From Clostridiales bacterium (GTDB taxonomy: Bacteria > Bacillota > Clostridia > Oscillospirales > QAKW01), in the NCBI GenBank assembly GCA_003343605.1, contig QAKW01000005.1, forward strand, positions 1-5,509: a stretch of DNA of 5,509 bases, given 5' to 3'. The translations under genes and the position numbers were made by a program. The notes beneath the pieces were generated by a model. The model was given only the letters and a program-made list of their open reading frames with translations, was not told the origin of the DNA and did not search any database. Numbering within the stretch: position 1 is the first letter of the stretch; each line of letters begins with the position of its first letter. This document shows, in pieces, positions 1 through 5,139 of this stretch.

Positions 1-792
1 GACAGTACGCCGGAAGACCCCGGCGGCTCTTGTTCGCTTGCAGATAAAAATATACGGGGCGCGCTGGTGTTCAGCCATGTTGATTTTTCTTACGATCCGG
101 GGAAACCGGTGCTCCGGGATTTGAATCTTTCGGTTGCCCCCGGCCAAAAAATTGCGATTGTGGGCGCAACCGGTTCCGGAAAAACAACCGTGGTAAACCT
201 GCTGATGCGGTTTTACGATATCGACGCCGGCACGATCACAATCGATGGAATTCCCCTGCAGGAAATTCCACGTGCCGATCTGCGGAAGAGCCTTGCCATC
301 GTTTTGCAGGATACCGTACTTTTTTCTGATACCATTGCACACAATATCAGCTATGGCAGGCCGCAGGCAAGCGCAGAAGAAATCCGCGCCGCTGCTGAAA
401 CCGCAGGCGCAGACCGCTTTATCGAACATCTGGAAAACGGCTATGACACGCTGCTGACAGAAGGCGGCGGTAATCTCTCTCAGGGCCAGCGGCAGCTGCT
501 GAATATCGCGCGGGCTGTTCTCGCAGATCCCAGCATTCTGATTCTGGACGAGGCCACCTCTTCAGTAGATACCCGCACAGAAATGCACATTCAGAGCGCT
601 ATGCTGGCGCTGATGCGCAACCGTACCAGCCTAATCATCGCGCACCGGCTTTCCACCATCCGTGATGCGGATAAAATCGTTGTAATCGATCAGGGGCGGG
701 TGGTGGAGGAAGGCACCCACGAATCCCTGCTTGCGCAGGGAGGATGTTACGCGCGGCTTTACGAATCCCAATTTGCGGGAATCGCCACCTGA
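1..792 (+). CDS. ABC exporter, C-terminal ATP-binding half (partial, 5' end outside window)
   Basis: This is the nucleotide-binding domain of a membrane ABC exporter that powers outward transport of drugs, lipids or peptides. The reading frame is open from base 1, so the transmembrane domain lies upstream, and a GTG at 67 is inside the domain rather than a start. Over the 263 visible residues the motifs are Walker A GATGSGKT (55-62), Q-loop Gln103, signature LSQGQ (159-163), Walker B SILILDE with catalytic Glu184, D-loop SSVD and H-loop His215. The LSQGQRQLL stretch and the DEATSSVDTRTE region closely resemble, from memory, the TM288-type subunit of heterodimeric exporters, which carries the intact catalytic Glu. 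By that analogy the partner subunit should be encoded just upstream (inference). The substrate cannot be told. It ends in TGA, and a strong terminator follows at once, so it is not cotranscribed with thrC. Confidence 0.93.
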   Translation, partial: DSTPEDPGGSCSLADKNIRGALVFSHVDFSYDPGKPVLRDLNLSVAPGQKIAIVGATGSGKTTVVNLLMRFYDIDAGTITIDGIPLQEIPRADLRKSLAIVLQDTVLFSDTIAHNISYGRPQASAEEIRAAAETAGADRFIEHLENGYDTLLTEGGGNLSQGQRQLLNIARAVLADPSILILDEATSSVDTRTEMHIQSAMLALMRNRTSLIIAHRLSTIRDADKIVVIDQGRVVEEGTHESLLAQGGCYARLYESQFAGIAT

Positions 793-797
793 GCACC

Positions 798-832
798 ATC
801 CGTTCGGCCTTTGGCCGAACGGATTTTTGTTT
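798..832 (+). terminator. Rho-independent terminator of the ABC exporter gene
   Basis: A perfect 12-bp stem (798-809 paired with 813-824) has a TTT loop and is followed by a T-rich tail (TTTTTGTTT). It begins 6 bases after the TGA stop of the ABC gene. It separates the exporter unit from the thrCB unit. Confidence 0.93.
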
Positions 833-883
833 AAATTTACTAAATTATGGCGCGGTGAAATGTTAAAAAAGGAGAAATAACGG

Positions 884-912
884 TTGACGAATAAAATGAG
901 TTCCTGTAAAAT
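884..912 (+). promoter_or_regulatory. Sigma-A-type promoter for thrCB
   Basis: TTGACG at 884-889 and TAAAAT at 907-912 are separated by exactly 17 bases, a near-consensus housekeeping promoter. The upstream stretch from 833 is AT-rich and could act as an UP-like element. The expected RNA start near 919 leaves a leader of only about 25 bases. That is too short for a T-box, riboswitch or attenuator, so control, if any, would be at transcription initiation (inference). Confidence 0.85.
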
Positions 913-930
913 AAGAAATATGATATATAA

Positions 931-936
931 AGGAGG
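931..936 (+). promoter_or_regulatory. Ribosome binding site of thrC
   Basis: A perfect AGGAGG (within AAAGGAGG) lies 7 bases before the ATG at 944. It decides the start: the in-frame TTG at 884 is inside the promoter's -35 box and would add 20 residues that do not resemble the family. Confidence 0.92.
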
Positions 937-943
937 CCCCTTC

Positions 944-2419
944 ATGCACTACCAAAGCACTCGCAGCAAGCAATTTACCGCCACCGGGCCGGAGGCAATC
1001 CTCCGCGGCATCGCGCCGGATGGCGGGCTATATATGATCCCCGATTTTCAAGACCTCTCCCTTGATTGGACAAGCCTGCTCCAATTGGATACCATCCCGA
1101 TGGCCGCGCGTATTCTCTCGGCGCTTTTGCCGGATTTTTCAGAAGCCGAGATGAGCACACTTACACAAAAGGCCTACCGCGGCAAATTTGAAACAGAGGA
1201 TCTGACACCGTTGGTTAAGGTCGGCAACCGCTATATTCTGGAATTATTCCGCGGCCCCACAAGCGCGTTTAAAGACGTTGCGCTTTCCATGCTGCCGCAG
1301 CTGATGACCGCCTCCAGAAAAAAAACGGGATTAACCGAAGATCTGGTGATTCTCACCGCAACCAGCGGTGATACCGGAAAGGCCGCGCTGGAAGGGTTTC
1401 ATGATGTTGAAGGCATCAAAATCCTGGTCTTTTACCCAAACGGCGGGGTCAGTGCTGTTCAGAAAGCCCAGATGGTAACCCAGCGCGGCAGCAATGTGGC
1501 CGTCGTTGCCATCAACGGCAATTTCGATGATGCCCAAACCGGTGTTAAAAACGCGTTTGCAAAAGCCGCCGGGCAGCCCGGAAGCGTGCATCTTTCTTCC
1601 GCGAATTCCATCAATATCGGGCGGCTTGCTCCACAGGTGGTTTACTATTTTAAGGCCTATGCCGATTTAGTGCGCGCGAAAACAATTGCCTGCGGGGATC
1701 CGGTGTCCTTTGTGGTTCCTACCGGTAATTTCGGAAATATCCTTGCAGGGTATTTTGCAAAAAAACTGGGGCTTCCGGTAAAAAAACTGGTCTGTGCTTC
1801 AAATGAGAATCATGTTTTGACAGAATTTCTGAATTACGGGCGTTATAACCGGCTTCGCCCGTTTTATAAAACCACCTCGCCCTCAATGGATATTTTGGTC
1901 TCCAGCAACCTTGAACGCCTGCTCTTTTTAATGAGCGATGGCGATGATTGCCTGGTCAGCAGCCTGATGCGCGCGCTCAATGAAAAGGGAAGCTATCAGA
2001 TTCCCGCGCCGATGCTACAAAAAATTCAGGCCGAATTTTCAGCCGGTTACTGCAGTGATCAAGAGGCTGCCGATGCCATTCGCTCTGTTTGGGAAACCAG
2101 CCGCTATTTAATGGATACACATACCGCGGTGGCATGGCAGGTCGGTGAGAGCTATCTGCAAACAAATCCTTCGGAGCCCGTTGTGGTATTATCTACCGCA
2201 TCGCCGTTTAAATTTCCGAATGCGGTTTTGCAGGCGCTTGGTCAGACGCCCGATCCGGATGAATTTCAATGCTTGGAACAGCTCTCAAAGGTCAGCGGCC
2301 TTCCGGTTCCCAAAAATCTTGCCGGCCTGAAAAACGCGCCGGTGCTGCATACGACCGTCATCGAAAAAGAGGCATTGGTCGATTTCGCTCTGAAAAAAGC
2401 GGGTGAACAGCAATGGTAA
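944..2419 (+). CDS. thrC: Threonine synthase
   Basis: This is a cytosolic PLP enzyme converting O-phospho-homoserine and water to threonine and phosphate, the last step of threonine synthesis. The 491-residue product, longer than E. coli ThrC, is typical of the long clostridial form. The family N-terminus is present (YQSTR near residue 3, then ILRGIAPDGGLY). The PLP Schiff-base lysine is Lys110 in TSAFKD. TSGDTGKAA (140-148) and the phosphate-cradle motif TGNFGN (260-265) are also intact. The ATG at 944 is chosen because it follows a perfect ribosome binding site and lies downstream of a strong promoter. The gene ends in TAA, and its last 7 bases overlap the start of thrB, which suggests translational coupling. 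The ThrB product is the ThrC substrate, so the pair forms a compact two-step module. No frameshift or missing key residue is seen. Confidence 0.97.
   Translation: MHYQSTRSKQFTATGPEAILRGIAPDGGLYMIPDFQDLSLDWTSLLQLDTIPMAARILSALLPDFSEAEMSTLTQKAYRGKFETEDLTPLVKVGNRYILELFRGPTSAFKDVALSMLPQLMTASRKKTGLTEDLVILTATSGDTGKAALEGFHDVEGIKILVFYPNGGVSAVQKAQMVTQRGSNVAVVAINGNFDDAQTGVKNAFAKAAGQPGSVHLSSANSINIGRLAPQVVYYFKAYADLVRAKTIACGDPVSFVVPTGNFGNILAGYFAKKLGLPVKKLVCASNENHVLTEFLNYGRYNRLRPFYKTTSPSMDILVSSNLERLLFLMSDGDDCLVSSLMRALNEKGSYQIPAPMLQKIQAEFSAGYCSDQEAADAIRSVWETSRYLMDTHTAVAWQVGESYLQTNPSEPVVVLSTASPFKFPNAVLQALGQTPDPDEFQCLEQLSKVSGLPVPKNLAGLKNAPVLHTTVIEKEALVDFALKKAGEQQW
2401..2406 (+). promoter_or_regulatory. Ribosome binding site of thrB, inside thrC
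   Basis: GGGTGA lies 6 bases before the thrB ATG and includes the GGTGA part of the anti-Shine-Dalgarno complement. It is modest, so initiation probably also depends on ribosomes terminating at the overlapping thrC stop. Confidence 0.55.
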
Positions 2420-3285
2420 CACTGCGCGTCCCCGCAACCACTGCCAATCTGGGGCCCGGATTCGATAGCTTCGGCTGCGCGCTTTCGCTTTATAATACCT
2501 ATACCTTTTCCTTCTGTGATCATCTGGAAATTCAGGGCTGCCCGTCGGCATATTGCAATGAAGAAAATCTTACAGTCGTTGCCTTTAAAAAGGTTCTGGA
2601 GGCATTGGGAGAGCCCTGGCATGGCCTGAAGATGAGCGTTCAGGCGGAGATCCCCGTCAGCCGGGGATTGGGTTCCAGTGCGGCGATGATCGTTGCGGGC
2701 GCTGCAGGTGCAAATATGCTGTACGGCAGCAGGCTGCCGGCTGAGGCGCTCTTTGCAATCTGTACGGCACTGGAAGGGCATCCTGATAATGTTGCGCCCG
2801 CACTTTTTGGTGGATTAACGGTTTCTCTGATGGATCACAACCGGCCGCTAACGGTAAACTATCCGATTCACCCTTCCCTCCGTTTTGTTGCGCTGATTCC
2901 TGATTTTACCCTGCGTACCCAAAAAGCACGCAGCGTTTTGCCTGATCAGGTGCCCCGGCAAGACGCTGTTTTCAATGCATCGCGCACTGGTTTTCTCCCC
3001 CGGGCACTCGAACTGGGTGATGAACGGCTGATTTGTGCCGCGCTGCAGGACCGGCTGCATGAGCCATACCGCAGAAGCCTGATCACAGATATTGATTTTA
3101 TTGAACAGACCGCAAAAAAAGCCGGCGCACTTACCTTTTGTATCAGCGGCGCGGGGCCAACCTGCCTTTGCCTCACAAAGGATCCCGGCTTTGCCGCCGG
3201 TTTGGGTAATCAAATCAAAGCGCCTCAAAGCTGCTGGGAAGTACGGGAACTCTCGGTGGTACCGGCCGATCAAATCCAATATTGA
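2413..3285 (+). CDS. thrB: Homoserine kinase (GHMP kinase family)
   Basis: The enzyme phosphorylates L-homoserine with ATP to give O-phospho-homoserine, the substrate of ThrC encoded just upstream. The 290-residue length is normal for the family. The three GHMP motifs are visible in order: motif 1 PATTANLGPGFDSFG (7-21), the ATP phosphate loop PVSRGLGSSAA (81-91), and motif 3 ISGAGPT (244-250). EGHPDNVAPA (121-130) and a DRLHEPYR stretch are characteristic of homoserine kinases rather than of mevalonate or galactokinase relatives. The ATG lies in the overlap ATGGTAA with the thrC stop. It is the last gene of the operon, with its stop merging into the following terminator stem. Homoserine dehydrogenase and aspartokinase are not adjacent and must be elsewhere. 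Confidence 0.97.
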   Translation: MVTLRVPATTANLGPGFDSFGCALSLYNTYTFSFCDHLEIQGCPSAYCNEENLTVVAFKKVLEALGEPWHGLKMSVQAEIPVSRGLGSSAAMIVAGAAGANMLYGSRLPAEALFAICTALEGHPDNVAPALFGGLTVSLMDHNRPLTVNYPIHPSLRFVALIPDFTLRTQKARSVLPDQVPRQDAVFNASRTGFLPRALELGDERLICAALQDRLHEPYRRSLITDIDFIEQTAKKAGALTFCISGAGPTCLCLTKDPGFAAGLGNQIKAPQSCWEVRELSVVPADQIQY

Positions 3286-3318
3286 AAAGCGAACGGGCGG
3301 CTGCCCGTTCGCTTTTTG
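3285..3318 (+). terminator. Terminator of thrCB, probably bidirectional
   Basis: A perfect 14-bp stem (3285-3298 paired with 3303-3316) has a GGCT loop, with TTTTT at its 3' side on the + strand. Its first base is the last base of the thrB TGA stop. On the - strand the same stem starts 8 bases past the stop of the zinc-ribbon gene and ends in TTTT then CAATATT. It can therefore serve both convergent units, more strongly in the + direction. Confidence 0.92.
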
Positions 3319-3323
3319 AGCTT

Positions 3324-3812
3324 TTATTCAATATCTTCCAGGGAATCATCCTCGGTTTCTTCCTCTTCCGGGCCGGAGACCCGGTTCACCGTTACCTTCA
3401 CGGTTTCATTGCCGCGGTTAAACATCAGTTTCATCTTCTGGGGATTGATTCGGGAATAGCGGTAAACATAAAGATTCCCGTCTTCCGCTGTTAATGTAAA
3501 GGCGTCGCGATTTGCGGTAAAACTGCCTGAAACCACATTATCGCCATTGGATAAAAGAAAGGTTTTATCCGTGGTGTTGAAGGTAATCGCTAGGTTGGAG
3601 CCCTCCCAGGAGCCGCTCATCCAGCTGCTGTCGAAATGGGTGGCTACAATCACACCGACCACCGTACCGATCACCAGCAGAACCCCCAGGCTTCCGCCAA
3701 GCCACGGAATCCATTTGGGCACCGGCTTTTTTTCTTTGGGGCGGCCATACCCGCAGCGCGGGCAGATTCCTTCTTCATTTTCATGTTCGGTTCCGCATCT
3801 CGGGCAAATCAT
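3324..3812 (-). CDS. Zinc-ribbon, single-pass membrane protein of unknown function
   Basis: I do not recognise a named gene. The 162-residue product has three visible parts. Residues 3-20 form a zinc ribbon with two CPRC knuckles (Cys3, Cys6, Cys17, Cys20). Residues about 35-58 are one hydrophobic segment, preceded by a basic stretch (RPKEKKPVPK) that predicts the zinc ribbon inside the cell and the rest outside. Residues 64-145 alternate as short beta strands with a GSWEG start and a final VKVTVNRV, resembling small lipocalin-like/DUF5640-type domains of Firmicutes (inference). The tail, 146-162, is strongly acidic (PEEEETEDDSLEDIE). The ATG at 3812 has an AAAAGGAG ribosome binding site 8 bases upstream. 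It lies 95 bases downstream of ftsZ on the same strand, with no obvious promoter of its own, so cotranscription with ftsZ by readthrough is plausible but unproven. Confidence 0.85.
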   Translation of the reverse strand: MICPRCGTEHENEEGICPRCGYGRPKEKKPVPKWIPWLGGSLGVLLVIGTVVGVIVATHFDSSWMSGSWEGSNLAITFNTTDKTFLLSNGDNVVSGSFTANRDAFTLTAEDGNLYVYRYSRINPQKMKLMFNRGNETVKVTVNRVSGPEEEETEDDSLEDIE

Positions 3813-3820
3813 ATTCCATT

Positions 3821-3828
3821 CTCCTTTT
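3821..3828 (-). promoter_or_regulatory. Ribosome binding site of the zinc-ribbon protein gene
   Basis: AAAAGGAG on the - strand lies 8 bases before the ATG at 3812-3810. It is only 3 bases away from the hairpin upstream, so the hairpin could affect access to it. Another ATG at 3819-3817 is out of frame and too close to the site. Confidence 0.8.
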
Positions 3829-3831
3829 CAA

Positions 3832-3865
3832 ATTTAGCCGCCTCCGGGAAGGAAGACGGCTAAAT
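3832..3865 (-). terminator. Hairpin after ftsZ: weak terminator or RNA processing/stability element
   Basis: In the minus-strand RNA, ATTTAGCCG (3865-3857) pairs with CGGCTAAAT (3840-3832), and the stem continues for five more pairs including two G-U wobbles, closing on a 6-base loop (3851-3846). This gives a 14-bp stem. In plus-strand RNA the wobbles become A-C mismatches, so the structure belongs to the ftsZ-direction transcript. The tail after the stem is only about TTTG, which makes it a poor U-tract. Partial termination or mRNA stabilisation is as likely as full termination. Confidence 0.7.
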
Positions 3866-3907
3866 ATTCAAAAATACGCTGCGCAGATGATATTCGGCCT
3901 ATACCGC

Positions 3908-5002
3908 CTATTCGCCCAGATTGGCAAACAAATCGAGAAAGTTCAGATCGTCTTCTTCCTCTTCCTTTTTATCCTCCGCACCCTCTCCGGTAGGAAAGGC
4001 GAGCATCGGCTCATCCGCCACCAAACCTTTTTTGGCGCGCTCGGTGGAGGGAAAGCCGGTTGCGATTACCGTAACGATAATTTCATCATCCAAATCGTTG
4101 TTCAGCGCAACGCCCCAAATAATATTGGCATCCGGATGCGCAGCCTGCTCTACCATCCGGCTGGCTTCATCCACCTCGTCCATCCCAATATCAGGAGAAG
4201 CGGTAATATTAAAGATTACGCCGGTTGCCCCATCAATCGAAGTTTCGAGCAGCGGGCTGGAAATGGCCATCGAGGCGGCGTTGACCGCCTTATCCTTGCC
4301 GGAGGCGCGCCCCACACCCATATGGGCGTTTCCGGCATCTTTCATAATTTTATGTACGTCTGCAAAGTCAACATTCACAAGCCCCGGAATCAGGATCAGA
4401 TCCGAGATGCTCTGAACGCCCTGCCGCAGCACATCATCGGCAACTTGAAACGCATTGAGCAGCGTAATCCGCTCGGCCGATACGTCTTTGAGCTTTTCAT
4501 TGGGGATCATAATCAAGCTGTCTACATGTTCGCGGAGCTTTTCGATTCCGGCCTCTGCCGTTTTCATTTTCATCCGGCCTTCAAACCCGAAGGGTTTGGT
4601 GACGATCGCAACCGTTAGAATCCCCATATCCTTGGCGATTTCTGCAACAACCGGAGCACTCCCCGTTCCGGTACCGCCGCCCATCCCGGCGGCGATAAAC
4701 ACCATGTCTGCTCCCCGCAGAGTGGCCTCGATCTCTTCGCGGTTTTCCAGTGCGCTGTTTTCACCAACCAGCGGATCGCTGCCGGCGCCCTTTCCTTTGG
4801 TCAGCTTTTCTCCAATCTGCAGCTTTGTTTGTGCAGCAGAAGCTTCCAAAACAGGCTTGTCTGTATTCACAACAACAAATTCAACACCCTGGACCCCGGA
4901 TTTAATCATTCTATTTACAGCATTACAACCGCCGCCACCGCAGCCGATTACTTTTATATTTACTACGCCTTCGCCGCTCTCGGCGTATTCAAAATTCGCC
5001 AC
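3908..5002 (-). CDS. ftsZ: Cell division GTPase FtsZ
   Basis: FtsZ is the tubulin-like GTPase that polymerises into the cytokinetic Z-ring at midcell. The 364-residue product has the N-terminal nucleotide-binding motif GCGGGGCNAVNRM (20-32), the tubulin signature GGGTGTGSAP (108-117), and the T7 catalytic loop NVDFADV (210-216, with Asn210, Asp212 and Asp215). The globular body ends near IATGF at residue 317. The remaining 47 residues are a short acidic linker ending DDLNFLDLFANLGE, without the usual DIPxFLRxR-like peptide that binds FtsA, SepF and others. The nucleotide-loop stretch NTDKPVL (46-52) differs from the more usual NTDxQAL. The start is GTG: the frame is closed by TAA at 5029-5027 and no in-frame ATG exists. 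A perfect AGGAGG lies 10 bases upstream. Its own promoter lies in the gap after the ftsQ-like gene. Identity is certain; the tail's role is not. Confidence 0.97.
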   Translation of the reverse strand: MANFEYAESGEGVVNIKVIGCGGGGCNAVNRMIKSGVQGVEFVVVNTDKPVLEASAAQTKLQIGEKLTKGKGAGSDPLVGENSALENREEIEATLRGADMVFIAAGMGGGTGTGSAPVVAEIAKDMGILTVAIVTKPFGFEGRMKMKTAEAGIEKLREHVDSLIMIPNEKLKDVSAERITLLNAFQVADDVLRQGVQSISDLILIPGLVNVDFADVHKIMKDAGNAHMGVGRASGKDKAVNAASMAISSPLLETSIDGATGVIFNITASPDIGMDEVDEASRMVEQAAHPDANIIWGVALNNDLDDEIIVTVIATGFPSTERAKKGLVADEPMLAFPTGEGAEDKKEEEEDDLNFLDLFANLGE

Positions 5003-5012
5003 TTGCCATGTA

Positions 5013-5018
5013 CCTCCT
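5013..5018 (-). promoter_or_regulatory. Ribosome binding site of ftsZ
   Basis: A perfect AGGAGG (followed by TA) on the - strand is 10 bases before the GTG start at 5002. An ATG at 5009-5007 is only 3 bases from it and out of frame, opening a six-codon frame (MASGEF, then TGA at 4991-4989), so it is not the FtsZ start. Confidence 0.88.
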
Positions 5019-5064
5019 GAAGTTTTTTATCTGATCGGATCTACCGTTTTATTCATATAGTATT

Positions 5065-5093
5065 ATTTTAATATTAAACCGGGCTAATTGCAA
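5065..5093 (-). promoter_or_regulatory. Sigma-A-type promoter for ftsZ
   Basis: Read on the - strand, TTGCAA (5093-5088) and TAAAAT (5070-5065) are separated by 17 bases. The surrounding 137-base gap between the ftsQ-like gene and ftsZ is clearly AT-richer than the genes. The expected RNA start near 5058 gives a leader of about 55 bases. I see no convincing terminator for the ftsQ-like gene in the gap, so ftsZ may also receive readthrough from upstream. Confidence 0.75.
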
Positions 5094-5139
5094 GAGTTTT
5101 TCATAAATTTCAATAGAAAATCATGGAAGAAATCTCCCC

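Noticed and set aside
833..943. Possible T-box, riboswitch or attenuator before thrC
   Set aside because: No specifier stem, T-box sequence or terminator/antiterminator pair is visible, and the promoter leaves only about a 25-base leader.
631..945. 104-codon - strand frame over the end of the ABC gene and the thrC promoter
   Set aside because: It runs through a perfect terminator and a strong + strand promoter, and the translation looks random.
2266..2781. 171-codon - strand frame across the thrC/thrB junction
   Set aside because: It overlaps two well-supported genes and their overlap, with no recognisable domain or initiation site.
3547..3863. + strand frames opposite the zinc-ribbon gene
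   Set aside because: Both are shadows of a gene with a good ribosome binding site, clear CPRC knuckles and a membrane helix on the - strand.
3887..4618. Long open frame (243 codons) on the + strand opposite ftsZ
   Set aside because: It lies antisense to an unmistakable FtsZ frame, has no good ribosome binding site, and its translation shows no domain pattern. It is a codon-usage shadow, as is the shorter frame at 3921-4415.
5027..5041. GATCxGATC-like repeat in the ftsZ leader as an operator
   Set aside because: GATCGGATC has a one-base centre and sits in a short AT-rich leader. There is no second copy or wider dyad to support a binding site.
4455..5060. 201-codon + strand frame opposite the ftsZ N-terminus
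   Set aside because: Low-complexity Ser/Pro/Ile-rich translation is the complement of conserved FtsZ codons, so it is a shadow frame.
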